Shown here piece by piece: positions 26,535 through 35,801 of a stretch of DNA of 64,000 bases (position 1 is the stretch's first letter; every line of letters begins with the position of its first letter). A program made the position numbers and the translations under genes. A model generated the notes under the pieces. It saw only the letters and a program-made list of their open reading frames with translations. It did not search any database and was not told the DNA's origin. The DNA comes from an uncultured Oscillospiraceae bacterium (GTDB lineage Bacteria; Bacillota; Clostridia; Oscillospirales; Oscillospiraceae), in the NCBI GenBank assembly GCA_947585425.1, contig CANPWZ010000005.1, positions 40,506 to 104,505 of the forward strand, in the 5' to 3' direction.

Positions 26535-26888
26535 ATGAAATGGTTTCGAAAAAGAAAAGAAAAAAGGGCGCCGCTGAAATTCGGGGACGCCGCCCGCTTC
26601 AACTGGGCGCTGGACACGAACCGCGAGCTTCAGGACGGGATGGCGAAACTGGCGGAAGAATTCCCCAATCTGACGGAAGAGAGCTATACCCAGAGAGCAT
26701 TGGAACTTTATAGAAAAGCGGGCCTAGAATTGAGCGCGGAGGACTTAAAGATGCTGCTGGCGCTGCGCCAGGAGACCGACTGTATGCTTCTGCGAAAGAA
26801 AAGAGGGGATAAGAATGACGATGAAAATGCGGCGGATCCCCGCGCTGCTCCTGACGGCGCTGCTGCTGACGGGATTGACCGGATGTAA
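26535..26888 (+). CDS. Small hypothetical helical protein
   Basis: Not recognised. The ATG at 26535 (GGTGA six bases upstream) seems better placed than 26523. The product (117 aa) starts with a basic stretch (KWFRKRKEKR), then predicted helices (FNWALDTNRELQDGMAKLAEEFP, AEDLKMLLALRQETDCMLL). The last 25 residues overlap the signal peptide region of the next gene by 74 nt and look like read-through of an older, shorter end. First gene of operon 2. Confidence 0.5.
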   Translation: MKWFRKRKEKRAPLKFGDAARFNWALDTNRELQDGMAKLAEEFPNLTEESYTQRALELYRKAGLELSAEDLKMLLALRQETDCMLLRKKRGDKNDDENAADPRAAPDGAAADGIDRM

Positions 26889-27543
26889 AAAGACCGTTCC
26901 TGACACTGGGGCCCTGTGGAAGGCCGCTATGCAGGACGCGGTTTTCAGTGAGGATGAGGAGATCCACGAACTGGTGGAGCTGACAAAGGACGACAGCCGG
27001 GTCATCTGGGACGAGGCCGGAGAGCGGGTGCTGCTGCTGAGCTGGCATGACTATGACGACGCCTGCGCGCCCGGCGGATCGATCCGGACGGAATACGGGG
27101 ATGTGTGGGCCGTCTCCGCCGGGGAGATGCAGGCGTGGTATGAACAAAACCACAGCGGAGTGGAAAACTGGGAGCTGCGGTTCGCCCAACTCCTGGGCGT
27201 TCACGAGGACGAGGGATATACCCGCTTTACCGCCTTCTGGGTCTCTCCAGAGGATGTGATCCGCCCGGCCTATGTCACCGATGTGACAAAGCAAATGGAA
27301 AACGACTACGCCGCCGTGACGGATGAGGCGTATCGGGAATGGTTTGACGGCAACATCCTCTGGTCGTATTTTGAGAGCGATTATCCCTGGACGCGGCTCG
27401 GCTACACCTATGACTGGAGCGGCGGAGGATCGGAATACGGGCTGACCGAATTTTTGGTCGCCGACGGCGGCAAGGTCGAGATCGTCTTTACCTGTTCCAC
27501 CGCGGAATTTGTAGATCGGCTGGAAGAACAGGCGCAAAAATAA
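26815..27543 (+). CDS. Predicted lipoprotein, operon 2
   Basis: The N-terminus has a signal peptide with lipobox LTGC, so the protein should be anchored outside the cell membrane. The mature part (about 215 aa) is acidic and aromatic (LLSWHDYDDAC, VWAVSAGEMQAWYEQ, WSYFESDYPWTRLGYTYDW) and matches no family I know. The ATG at 26815 has AGAGGGG upstream. Its place at the head of a transporter operon suggests a surface ligand-binding or enzyme role, but nothing in the sequence proves it. Confidence 0.65.
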   Translation: MTMKMRRIPALLLTALLLTGLTGCKKTVPDTGALWKAAMQDAVFSEDEEIHELVELTKDDSRVIWDEAGERVLLLSWHDYDDACAPGGSIRTEYGDVWAVSAGEMQAWYEQNHSGVENWELRFAQLLGVHEDEGYTRFTAFWVSPEDVIRPAYVTDVTKQMENDYAAVTDEAYREWFDGNILWSYFESDYPWTRLGYTYDWSGGGSEYGLTEFLVADGGKVEIVFTCSTAEFVDRLEEQAQK

Positions 27544-27566
27544 CAAAAAATAGGGAGAAATGGACT

Positions 27567-27761
27567 ATGGAGACCAAATGCGACAACAAACGGGACTGCC
27601 CCTGCACCTACGACTGCCCGCGGCACGGCAAATGCTGCGCCTGCGTGGCCCATCACCGGGATCACGATGAAGGAGTGCCGGGCTGCTTCTTTTCCAAGGA
27701 GGCGGAGGCGACCTATGACCGAAGCATCGAAGCGCTGGCCAGGGACCACGGTATCATCTGA
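27567..27761 (+). CDS. Small cysteine-rich protein (DUF6485-like), 64 aa
   Basis: Eight cysteines and several histidines cluster in the first 45 residues (CDNKRDCPCTYDCPRHGKCCACVAHH...GCFF), a likely metal-binding site. The pattern resembles a small family of unknown function found in anaerobic Clostridia. A GGGAGA ribosome-binding site precedes it. Co-location in operon 2 suggests a redox or metal-related accessory role; this is inference. Confidence 0.65.
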   Translation: METKCDNKRDCPCTYDCPRHGKCCACVAHHRDHDEGVPGCFFSKEAEATYDRSIEALARDHGII

Positions 27762-27808
27762 GGAAAAACCGTGAGAGGTAAAAAAACAGTTCAGGAAGGT
27801 AAATCGGC

Positions 27809-29398
27809 ATGATAAGCATTCGCGATGAAGAATTTAGGCTGTCCGCGCCGACGATCGACGCGGTATCCGAGATCTGCGTGCAGACGCTTTCCGAGGCGGG
27901 GGCGGATAAAAAGGATATTATCCGCATCCGCCTGTCCCTGGAGGAGATCCTCGGCGTCTGGCTTGAATCGCTGGAGGGCGCTTTGGTCCATGTGGACTGC
28001 GGGCAGAAATTCGGACGGGCCTTTTTGAAAATCAGCGTAGACGGTCCGGCCCTGGACGCATGGGACAACGAGGCGTTGGTGTTCAGCAGCCATCTGCTCT
28101 CCCAGGCGGGGCTGTCGTTTACATACGCCTATAAGAACGGGAAAAACTGTCTGGTCTGCAACCCCAGGAAGAAAAAGTCGTCCATGGGCCAGCTCGCCGT
28201 GCTGATTGGCGCGGTCGTCCTGGCGGCATTCCTGGGCGCCGCCGCAAGGCGGTTCCCGGCCATACAGACAGCGGCCCTCTCGGTCACGGAACCCCTGTTC
28301 AATATGATCCTGGGCGCGCTCCGGGCGGTGTCCTCCCCGCTGGTGTTCCTGGCTGTCTGCTGCGGGATCGTGAGCATCGGCGATCTGGCGGTAGTGGGCA
28401 AAGTCGGCAAAAAACTGTTCCTGAGGATGTTCGCGGGGACGTTTATCCTGGGGACGATCATGGCGTTGGCGGGCAGCCTGCTGTTCCCTGTGGCCGCGGA
28501 GGCGGGCAGTCAGATCTCCGGCAATTTTTCGGCCATCTATCAGATGGTGCTGGATATTGTGCCCTCGGACGTCATCTCGCCGTTTATGAACGGCAACGCC
28601 CTGCAGCTCGTCTTTTTGGGCATCTGCGTGGGAGCCGCCCTTTTGATACTGGGCGAGCGGGTATCGACGGCCCAAAATACTCTGCTGCAGATGAACGACG
28701 CCGTACAGTTCCTGATGAGCGCGCTGGGAAAAGCCATTCCGCTGTTCGTGTTCCTGAGTCTGTTCAACCTTGTCATCTCCGACTTTGACAGCGGATTTTC
28801 CAGCCTGTTCAAGGTGTTTGCGCTGGCGATACCGGCGTGCTTGCTGGTGCCGCTGTTTTACGTCTTTTGGGCGGCGTTTCGGCTGAAGGTCAGCCCTGCC
28901 CTGCTGTTGCGGAAACTGCTGCCGACGTATCTCATCGCCCTGACGACGGCTTCCTCGGCCGCCGCCCTGGCGACGAATCTGGAGACATGCGTCAAGGAAC
29001 TGGGCATCCCGAAAAAGGTGGCGGATTTTTCTATCCCGCTGGGACAGGTGCTCTATAAGCCGGGCTTTGTGGCCGCCCTTTCTATCCTGGACCTGTGCAT
29101 GGCGGAGTCCTATGACGTCCCCATCACGCCGCTGTTCCTGGTCATGTCGGTTTTGACCATCGGGCTTCTTTCCATGGCGGTGCCGCCCATTCCCGGCGGA
29201 TCCCTTTCCGTGTTCACGGTCCTGTTTGCGCAGCTTGGTATCCCCAGTGAGGCCATCGCCCTGGCGGCCGCGGTCAACGCCATCATGGACTTCTTTATGA
29301 CGGCCGCCGGCGTGGCCTGCCTGCAGATCCAGGTGACGCTGGCGGCGGACGGCGTCGGGATGCTTGACAAAAACAAGCTGAAAAGGAGCGTGTCATGA
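27809..29398 (+). CDS. Dicarboxylate/amino-acid:cation symporter with N-terminal degenerate RsbW-like domain
   Basis: Residues 1-118 are soluble and follow the anti-sigma-kinase ATPase plan ([30 protein letters not shown] in place of the N-box, [12 protein letters not shown] in place of G1). The catalytic Asn is missing, so it is probably a binding module rather than a kinase. From about 125 on, the protein is a DAACS/GltP-type symporter with eight or so membrane helices, the serine-rich [12 protein letters not shown] motif and a PPIPGGS substrate-site stretch. It likely imports glutamate, aspartate or C4-dicarboxylates with Na+ or H+. Its stop overlaps the ABC importer start (ATGA). Confidence 0.82.
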   Translation: MISIRDEEFRLSAPTIDAVSEICVQTLSEAGADKKDIIRIRLSLEEILGVWLESLEGALVHVDCGQKFGRAFLKISVDGPALDAWDNEALVFSSHLLSQAGLSFTYAYKNGKNCLVCNPRKKKSSMGQLAVLIGAVVLAAFLGAAARRFPAIQTAALSVTEPLFNMILGALRAVSSPLVFLAVCCGIVSIGDLAVVGKVGKKLFLRMFAGTFILGTIMALAGSLLFPVAAEAGSQISGNFSAIYQMVLDIVPSDVISPFMNGNALQLVFLGICVGAALLILGERVSTAQNTLLQMNDAVQFLMSALGKAIPLFVFLSLFNLVISDFDSGFSSLFKVFALAIPACLLVPLFYVFWAAFRLKVSPALLLRKLLPTYLIALTTASSAAALATNLETCVKELGIPKKVADFSIPLGQVLYKPGFVAALSILDLCMAESYDVPITPLFLVMSVLTIGLLSMAVPPIPGGSLSVFTVLFAQLGIPSEAIALAAAVNAIMDFFMTAAGVACLQIQVTLAADGVGMLDKNKLKRSVS

Positions 29399-32300
29399 TG
29401 GGAAACGATCGATTTTTCAGAAAGCATGATAAGAAGCTCTGCCTGGCCCTGGCGATCATCCTGATATGCCTGCTCCTTGGCGGCTGCGCGAAAAGCGCCG
29501 GGAACAGCGAGGCGATCACCGACATCCGCCAGCTGGACGGGCAGGCCATGGGCGTGTTGACCGGCTCCAGCTTTGACGTCATGACCGACGAACTGCTCGA
29601 GGGCACGGACAAGCAGTATTACGACCGGATCCCGGATCTGGCTCTGGCGGTGGAACAGGGAAAGATCGCCGGGTTTTTGATGGACGAACCCATCGCCCGC
29701 CTGCTTTGCCTGGAAAACCCGGCGGTGACCTATCTCCCCGATGTGCTGGTGGAGGAGAGCTACGCCGCCGCGTTTTCCAAGACCGACCGGGGCGCCGCGC
29801 TGCGGGACGAGTATGACGAATTTCTGGCGCAAATCAAGGCGGACGGCACCCTGGAGGAGATCGACGGCATCTGGCTGGGCGCCGACGAGAGCAAAAAAGT
29901 GGTGGAGGACTGGACAGCTTTCCCGGCGGACAACGGCGTTGTTCGGATGGCGGTGAAAACGGACTTGGCGCCCTTCTGCTATATCCTGAACGGCCGGATC
30001 GTCGGGTACGACATCGACATCATGGCCCGCTTCTGCAAGGCCTATGGCTACGGGCTGGAAGTGACCAGCGTGGAGCTCTCGTCTATTTTCACAGGCCTTG
30101 CCACCGGTACCTACGACGTATCGGCCGTCGGCATAACCGTGACGGAGGAACGGGCGGAAAGCGTGAATTTCGCCGAGCCCAATTACACCGGCGGCGTGGT
30201 GGCGGTGGTCGCAAACCGCGGTCAATTTGAGGCGCGCTTCAAAACGTTCCAGGATTTTGCGGGCACGACCGTGGGCGTTATGTCGGGCAGCATTTCGGAC
30301 GAGCTTGTCAGCGCTGTGGTCAGCGGCTGCGAATTCAAGTATTACGATGACGCTACCACTTCGTTTCTGGCGCTCCAGTCGGGCACGCTGGACGCCGTGG
30401 CGCACGATATGCCCGTCGCCCAGCTGGCGGTGGCCAGGCAGCCCGATCTGGCCATATTCCCCGAAACGGTGACGCCCGACATCTACGGCCTGGGCCTGCA
30501 AAAGGACAGCCCGCTGACGGATCAGATCAGCGCCATCATCGAACGATATACGGAGGACGGCACGCTGGACGCCCTGCGGGAGAAATGGCTGAGCGCCGAC
30601 GACAGCAAAAAGACCATCGATGTGGGGGAGTACGACGCGCCCAACGGCACCCTGCGGTATGCCCATGACTCTACGCTGGAGCCTATGAGCTATGTGGGCG
30701 GGAACGGCCAGTCCCTTGGATATGAGGTGGAGCTGGTCACGCTCATCGCCAAAGAGCTGGGGATGAAGCTGGAGATCACCCAAAGCACCTTCAGTTCGCT
30801 GATCCAGATGCTGAGCAGCGGCCGGGCGGACATCGTGTCCGGCGCCATGAGCATCACCGACGAGCGGAGGCAAAGCATCGATTTCCCCACCTCCCACTAT
30901 GTGGGCGGCATGGTGCTCGTCGTCCGGGGCGAAGATATTGGCATGGCCGTTGAGGCGGAAAAAACGGACTTCTGGACCGCGCTGAAAAATAGCTTTTATA
31001 AGAACTTCATCCAGGAAAACCGGTGGCAGATGATCCTCTCCGGCCTGGGCGTCACGTTTGTCATCTCGTTCTTTTCCGCCCTGTTCGGCACGGTGCTGGG
31101 CTTTGGCCTGTGCCTGCTGCGCCGCAGCCGCAACAGGATCGCCTCCGGCGTCGCGGCGGTCTTTGTCCGGCTGATCCAGGGGGTCCCCGTCCTGGTGCTG
31201 CTGATGGTGCTGTTCTACATCGTGTTCGCCGGCGCGAGACTGGACGGGATCGTCGTGGCCATCATCGGCTTCACCATCAACTTCGGCGTCTATGTCTCCG
31301 AAATGATCCGCACCGGCATCGACGCCGTGGATGTTGGCCAGTGGGAAGCGGCGTCCGCCATGGGCTTCGGACGGGTCAAGACCTTCACAAAGATCATCAT
31401 GCCCCAGGCGGCGCGGCATATCCTGCCGGTGTACAGGGGCGAATTTATCTCCATGGTGAAGATGACGTCTGTGGTGGGGTATATCGCGGTGGAGGACCTG
31501 ACCAAGGCGACCGACCTCATCCGCAGCCGGACCTTTGAGGCGTTTTTCCCGCTGATACTGACCGCGGTGCTGTACTTCCTGCTGGCATGGTGCCTGACCC
31601 TCCTGCTGGGGCTGGTGGAGCGGAAGATCGATCCCCGCCGCCGGCGCCGGGAGCCAAAGGGTGTCGACAGGAACACCTCCCTGCCGGAAGCCCCGGAGGG
31701 GCCGAAGCCCGCCCAGAGCGAAGGGGCGCTGATCACCATTTCCCATTTGAAAAAGGCATTCCCCAACGCGACGCCCCTGAAGGACGTCAACGCCGTCATC
31801 AACCAGGGGGACGTCATCTCCATCATCGGGCCCTCCGGCACGGGCAAAAGCACCCTGCTGCGCTGCATCAACCGGCTGGAAACGCCGACGGAAGGACAGA
31901 TCGAGGTGTTTGGCCAGCCGGTGACCGGCGTGAAGCCGGCGCAGCTTGGCGCCGTGCGCCGCCGCATGGGAATGGTGTTCCAGAGCTTTAATCTGTTCGC
32001 CCATCTGACGGTGATCGAAAACATCATGCTGGGGCCGGTAGAGCTGCTTGGCTGCACCCGGCAGCAGGCCTATGAACGGGGGATGCGTCTGCTGTCCAGC
32101 GTAGGTCTGGCGGAAAAGGCGCTCAACTATCCGGATGAGCTCTCCGGCGGTCAAAAACAGCGTGTCGCCATTGCCCGCACTCTGGGGATGCAGCCGGAGA
32201 TCGTGCTCTTTGACGAGCCGACCAGCGCGCTGGATCCCACCATGGTGGGAGAGGTGCTGGCGGTCATCCGCACCCTGGCCGGGCAGGGGCTGACCATGCT

Positions 32301-32814
32301 GATCGTGACCCATGAGATGAAGTTTGCCCGGGATGTATCCACGCGGGTATTTTACATGGACCAAGGCGTTGTTTACGAGGAGGGGACGCCGGAGCAGGTG
32401 TTCGATCACCCGAAGACCGACCGCTGCCGGGCGTTTGTCCACCGCCTGAAGACCCTCCATCTCGACATCGCCTCCAAGGAGTTCGACTTTATCGGCGCGG
32501 CGGCCGACATCGACCGCTTTGCCCGCAAGCAGCTGCTGAGCGCGCGGCAGTCCCTCAAGTACCAGCAGATCTTTGAAGAGCTGTGCGTGACGAGCATCCT
32601 GCCGGCCCTGCCGGACGACGGGTGCAGCCTGAGTTTTGACGCCCTTTGCAGTGAGGACGGAAACGAATGCGAAGCGGTCATCCGCTGGGATGGGGAAGCG
32701 TTCGATCCGCTGACGCAGGGAGACGAGCTGAGCGCGGCTCTGGCTGTCAGCCGGACCCGGAGCAGCAGGCACGCCTATGCCGACGGGGTCAACACGGTAA
32801 CGATTGTATTTTAA
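29395..32814 (+). CDS. Single-chain ABC amino-acid importer with C-terminal RsbW-like domain (1139 aa)
   Basis: One polypeptide holds a signal/lipobox segment (LGGC), substrate-binding lobes amounting to about two polar-amino-acid receptors in tandem (about 35-525), a HisM-type permease (about 540-760; [17 protein letters not shown] is the EAA-type loop), and a GlnQ-type ATPase (about 775-1020) with [17 protein letters not shown] and [11 protein letters not shown]. The final 115 residues repeat the theme of this locus: [14 protein letters not shown] and [11 protein letters not shown] resemble the N-box and G1 of RsbW kinases, but the Asn is absent. It probably imports a polar amino acid under control of this tail. 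Confidence 0.87.
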   Translation: MMGNDRFFRKHDKKLCLALAIILICLLLGGCAKSAGNSEAITDIRQLDGQAMGVLTGSSFDVMTDELLEGTDKQYYDRIPDLALAVEQGKIAGFLMDEPIARLLCLENPAVTYLPDVLVEESYAAAFSKTDRGAALRDEYDEFLAQIKADGTLEEIDGIWLGADESKKVVEDWTAFPADNGVVRMAVKTDLAPFCYILNGRIVGYDIDIMARFCKAYGYGLEVTSVELSSIFTGLATGTYDVSAVGITVTEERAESVNFAEPNYTGGVVAVVANRGQFEARFKTFQDFAGTTVGVMSGSISDELVSAVVSGCEFKYYDDATTSFLALQSGTLDAVAHDMPVAQLAVARQPDLAIFPETVTPDIYGLGLQKDSPLTDQISAIIERYTEDGTLDALREKWLSADDSKKTIDVGEYDAPNGTLRYAHDSTLEPMSYVGGNGQSLGYEVELVTLIAKELGMKLEITQSTFSSLIQMLSSGRADIVSGAMSITDERRQSIDFPTSHYVGGMVLVVRGEDIGMAVEAEKTDFWTALKNSFYKNFIQENRWQMILSGLGVTFVISFFSALFGTVLGFGLCLLRRSRNRIASGVAAVFVRLIQGVPVLVLLMVLFYIVFAGARLDGIVVAIIGFTINFGVYVSEMIRTGIDAVDVGQWEAASAMGFGRVKTFTKIIMPQAARHILPVYRGEFISMVKMTSVVGYIAVEDLTKATDLIRSRTFEAFFPLILTAVLYFLLAWCLTLLLGLVERKIDPRRRRREPKGVDRNTSLPEAPEGPKPAQSEGALITISHLKKAFPNATPLKDVNAVINQGDVISIIGPSGTGKSTLLRCINRLETPTEGQIEVFGQPVTGVKPAQLGAVRRRMGMVFQSFNLFAHLTVIENIMLGPVELLGCTRQQAYERGMRLLSSVGLAEKALNYPDELSGGQKQRVAIARTLGMQPEIVLFDEPTSALDPTMVGEVLAVIRTLAGQGLTMLIVTHEMKFARDVSTRVFYMDQGVVYEEGTPEQVFDHPKTDRCRAFVHRLKTLHLDIASKEFDFIGAAADIDRFARKQLLSARQSLKYQQIFEELCVTSILPALPDDGCSLSFDALCSEDGNECEAVIRWDGEAFDPLTQGDELSAALAVSRTRSSRHAYADGVNTVTIVF

Positions 32815-32873
32815 GAAAGCAGCCGTGAGCCGGCTGCCGATTCTGCAATCACAAAAAAACAGGAGGTCATCAC

Positions 32874-33170
32874 ATGAACATCATCAAAACAGCAGAAGGA
32901 ACCACTCTGAATCTCGCCCTGGAGGGACGGCTGGACACCACTACCGCCCCGCAGCTGGAAGCCGAACTCAAAGATTCTGTGGACGGCGTTACAGAACTGA
33001 ATATGGATTTTGAGAAGCTGGAATACCTGTCCTCCGCCGGGCTGCGGGTGATCCTGGCCGCGCAGAAGGTGATGAACAGGCAGGGGAAAATGGTGATCCG
33101 GCATGTCAACGAGACCATACGGGAAGTATTTGAGGTGACCGGCTTTATCGACATCCTCACCATTGAGTAA
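32874..33170 (+). CDS. STAS-domain anti-sigma-factor-antagonist-like protein
   Basis: A 98-aa stand-alone STAS protein of the SpoIIAA/RsbV type. The phosphorylation loop (YLSSAGLRV, Ser53/Ser54) is intact, as are the N-terminal strand (LNLALEGRLDTTTAP) and C-terminal helix. AGGAGG precedes the ATG. In known systems an RsbW-type kinase phosphorylates this serine and a SpoIIE/RsbU phosphatase removes it, switching partners. Here the kinase and phosphatase are probably the two domains of the 21578 protein, and the partners may be the RsbW-like domains on the three transporters. Confidence 0.88.
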   Translation: MNIIKTAEGTTLNLALEGRLDTTTAPQLEAELKDSVDGVTELNMDFEKLEYLSSAGLRVILAAQKVMNRQGKMVIRHVNETIREVFEVTGFIDILTIE

Positions 33171-33188
33171 AGGAAGGGCCTGATCCGA

Positions 33189-33818
33189 ATGATGAAATCG
33201 AATGAGATCGCGTTATCCAACAGTTTGTCCTGCGCCGTGGACGCGCTCCAGGAAGTAGAGCGGGCCTCCGGGCAGGCAGGGCTGGACCGCGAACAGGCCA
33301 ATATCATGCGGCTGCTGACGGAGGAAATGATCTCCATGACCATCGACATCCTGCGGGACTGCACGGGGTCTCTCTGGATGGAGTGGGAGGGAACGGCCTG
33401 CGAACTGCATCTGACCGCGGTGGCGCCTATTGAGGAAAAGGCAAAAGCCGCCTTTATCGAGGCGTCCAAGGCGAAAGTAAACGCACCCGTCAAGGGCCTG
33501 AAAAATAAGATCAGCGCCCTGCTTGCCTGGATGCTCAGCGGCGGGGACAATCCGAAGCTGTACGCCTATATGAGCGCCGGGTTCATCGGCGATATGCCTG
33601 TGGCCCTGTCTTCCATGAGCATGGCTCCGACCTGGTCGCTGGCGGCTTATACGGAGAGCAGCGAAAAGGAACAAAAGGACGCGGAGCTGGAGGGCGTGGA
33701 GAAATCCATCCTGATCGGCCTGGCGGACGATGTGGTAGTATCCGTGAAAAGCCACTGGGTAGAGATGGTGGTCAAGAAAGCGTTTGCCGCGCCCCTTCAG
33801 ACCGCTGCTGGAAACTAA
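33189..33818 (+). CDS. Degenerate RsbW-like protein, 209 aa
   Basis: The first 80 residues follow the anti-sigma-kinase order (LDREQANIMRLLTEEMISMTIDIL in N-box position, then strands GSLWMEWEGTACELHLTAV) but lack the ATP-binding Asn and glycine boxes. The remaining 120 residues include two moderately hydrophobic stretches (ISALLAWML, FIGDMPVALSSMSMAPTWSL) of unknown role. It follows the STAS gene by 18 bp and is the last intact gene before the serine-recombinase element; cstA would follow 21 bp later if the element were removed. Confidence 0.6.
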   Translation: MMKSNEIALSNSLSCAVDALQEVERASGQAGLDREQANIMRLLTEEMISMTIDILRDCTGSLWMEWEGTACELHLTAVAPIEEKAKAAFIEASKAKVNAPVKGLKNKISALLAWMLSGGDNPKLYAYMSAGFIGDMPVALSSMSMAPTWSLAAYTESSEKEQKDAELEGVEKSILIGLADDVVVSVKSHWVEMVVKKAFAAPLQTAAGN

Positions 33819-33838
33819 AAGCAAAGGAAAGAAAAACC

Positions 33839-33842
33839 AATG
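33839..33842. other. attL core (AATG) of the serine-recombinase element
   Basis: AATG here matches AATG at 40800-40803. GCTGATAAAG at 33849-33858 is mirrored by CTTTATCAGC at 40782-40791; both arms are equally far (nine bases) from the central AA dinucleotide, as expected for the two halves of a large-serine-recombinase attP site. Confidence 0.75.
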
Positions 33843-33867
33843 GGCGCGGCTGATAAAGAATGTTTTA

Positions 33868-35541
33868 TCATCCAACAGCAACAGCATGGTACTTCGGTAT
33901 CATGCTGTTGTTGTTTTTACTGGATCTGCTAAACTCCGGGGAAAAATCAATTTCACCGATGAAATTATAGTGTATGTCAATTCGCTGAACACGGTGGCCA
34001 GTGGATTTGTCCGGGGCATGGACGACGATTTTCTCCACAAACTCCCGCAGGAGCGCCGGCGTCAATTCCGTGGGTTCTGTGTACTTCCTGACGATCTTGA
34101 GAAAACTTTGAAGATTCACCGCCTGTTCCTCGGCGCTCTCAACGGTGGGCCGAAGTTCTGAAACAGTCTGCTTTAATTCGGCCTGCTCCCGTTCATAGTC
34201 CCCGGACATTTTCGCAAAGCGTTCCTCGCTCAGCTTTCCCAGCACATGGTCCTCATACAGCCTTCGGATAATGGCGTCCAGTTCATTGATCCGGTGTTCA
34301 GCTTTCTCTAATTTGCGCTTAGCCTGCTCCCGTTCCGCACTCTGCGCCGCCAGCTTGTTTGTCATCACCAGACGCACAAATTCGTCCTCGTCCTCCTGGG
34401 CGTAGACCACCACCCTTTGCAGGTTTTGAAGTACCAGCTGTTCCAGCACCACAGCCCGGATATAGTGTGCGCTGCATTGTTTTCTTGTGCGGTAGCTGGA
34501 ACAGGTATAACACTCCTGCTCATGGGTCCAGGAGGTAGTCCGGCAATGGTACAACCGTGCGCCGCAGTCGGCGCAGTAAGCCAGCCCGGAGAACATCCCC
34601 ATCTCTCCCATCTTAGTGGGGCGGCGGCGCTGTTCCCTGGCTTTCTGTACTATTTCCCATGTGTCCTTATCAATGATCGCTTCGTGGGTGTTTTCAAAGA
34701 TCGCCCATTTGTCCGGCGGATTTGCAATACGCTTCTTGCTCTTGTAGGACAGTTTCGTGCCCTTAAAGTTGGTGGTGCGGCCCAAATATGCGTCCTGTCC
34801 CAAAATATAGACTACGCTGCTATCCTTCCACCCGCAGGGATCGTCCGGGTGGTAATTCCGAGTCCTGCCTGTTCGCCGGAACTCTATCGTTCCCGGCGTG
34901 GGTATGCCTCGTTCTTTCAGCATACGGGCGATTTTACTGGGGCCATTTCCTTCAACACATAGTTGGAAAATCAGCTTTACCACGGGGGCCGTTTCCTCGT
35001 CGATGATCAGATGGCCGTCCGTGCCCTTTATATAGCCATATGGGGCGCTTGTAGCGAGACGCTGGCCGGACATCCCCTTATTGCGGAATACCGCCCGAAT
35101 TTTCTTGCTGGTGTCCTTGGCGTACCACTCGTTGATGATGTTCCGAAAAGGAGTGAAGTCGCTGCCCATCTGATCGTCGCTGTCCACCCCGTCATTGACG
35201 GCGATGAAGCGTACCCCCATCTCCGGGAAACGTACCTCTGTATAGAGGCCCACCTCCAGATAGTTCCGCCCAAACCGGGACATATCCTTGACGATCACCA
35301 TGCTTACAAGTCCGCTTTCAATGTCCGCCAGCATTTCCTGAAAACCGGGGCGGCGGAAGTTTGTGCCGGAGAACCCGTCGTCTTTATAGATTTTGTAATC
35401 GGTTATTTCCCGGTCTTTGCAATACTTGGCGAGAATATCGATCTGATGGGCGATGCTGTTGCTGTCCCCCTCGTTTTCATCGTCGCGGGAGAGGCGGACG
35501 TAGAGCGCCGCCCATTTTTCATTTGTCAACTGCCTGTTCAT
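33868..35541 (-). CDS. Large serine recombinase (TndX-like)
   Basis: 557 aa, with an N-terminal resolvase domain (ALYVRLSRDDE with the catalytic Ser, KDDGFSGTNFRRPGFQ, VIVKDMSRFGRN), a recombinase domain (about 170-290), a zinc ribbon (CADCGARL...CYTCSSYRTRKQC) and a coiled-coil region. Such enzymes integrate and excise elements between short att sites through a central dinucleotide. The gene lies 26 bp inside the left end of the element. AGGAGGG-type ribosome binding precedes the start. It looks intact, so excision may still be possible. Confidence 0.93.
   Translation of the reverse strand: MNRQLTNEKWAALYVRLSRDDENEGDSNSIAHQIDILAKYCKDREITDYKIYKDDGFSGTNFRRPGFQEMLADIESGLVSMVIVKDMSRFGRNYLEVGLYTEVRFPEMGVRFIAVNDGVDSDDQMGSDFTPFRNIINEWYAKDTSKKIRAVFRNKGMSGQRLATSAPYGYIKGTDGHLIIDEETAPVVKLIFQLCVEGNGPSKIARMLKERGIPTPGTIEFRRTGRTRNYHPDDPCGWKDSSVVYILGQDAYLGRTTNFKGTKLSYKSKKRIANPPDKWAIFENTHEAIIDKDTWEIVQKAREQRRRPTKMGEMGMFSGLAYCADCGARLYHCRTTSWTHEQECYTCSSYRTRKQCSAHYIRAVVLEQLVLQNLQRVVVYAQEDEDEFVRLVMTNKLAAQSAEREQAKRKLEKAEHRINELDAIIRRLYEDHVLGKLSEERFAKMSGDYEREQAELKQTVSELRPTVESAEEQAVNLQSFLKIVRKYTEPTELTPALLREFVEKIVVHAPDKSTGHRVQRIDIHYNFIGEIDFSPEFSRSSKNNNSMIPKYHAVAVG
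33872..33924. terminator. Long hairpin at the recombinase 3' end
   Basis: CAACAGCAACAGCATG and its near-complement CATGCTGTTGTTGTT surround a TTCG loop, in the last codons of the recombinase gene; a T run follows on the plus strand, so it could stop transcripts arriving from operon 2. Confidence 0.55.
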
Positions 35542-35631
35542 TTCACCCTCCTATCCGGCAGTTACCGTCTCTTGCCTTGTGACACTTAAATTATATCAAT
35601 AACCGCATAAAGCGTCAAATTTCTGCACAAA

Positions 35632-35766
35632 TCAGGCGCGGTTTCTTTTTGCTTCTTTGTCAAGCAAACCTCTGATTTTTTCGGAGACGGTAACGCCCTG
35701 GGCGGCGAAGAACCCAGAAACATAATAAACTGTGTTGCCAACCTTGTTCTCTGTCTTTAGCGTTGG
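35632..35766 (-). pseudogene. tnpW-like transposon protein remnant
   Basis: In the gap before the recombinase start, the minus strand encodes KVGNTVYYVSGFF and VSEKIRGLLDKE up to a stop at 35632, matching the pattern of the small TnpW proteins of Clostridia transposons. There is no start codon; a TAG lies in frame just upstream (35767-35769). It is therefore a 5'-truncated fragment. The rest of 35542-35801 shows nothing else recognisable. Confidence 0.5.
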
Positions 35767-35801
35767 CTACTTCTCACTTTGAGTACCAGCCATATGATTA
35801 G

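Noticed and set aside
29110-32772. 1220-aa minus-strand ORF
   Set aside because: Antisense to the ABC importer, which has complete motifs. The ORF is His/Arg/Gln-rich with no domain.
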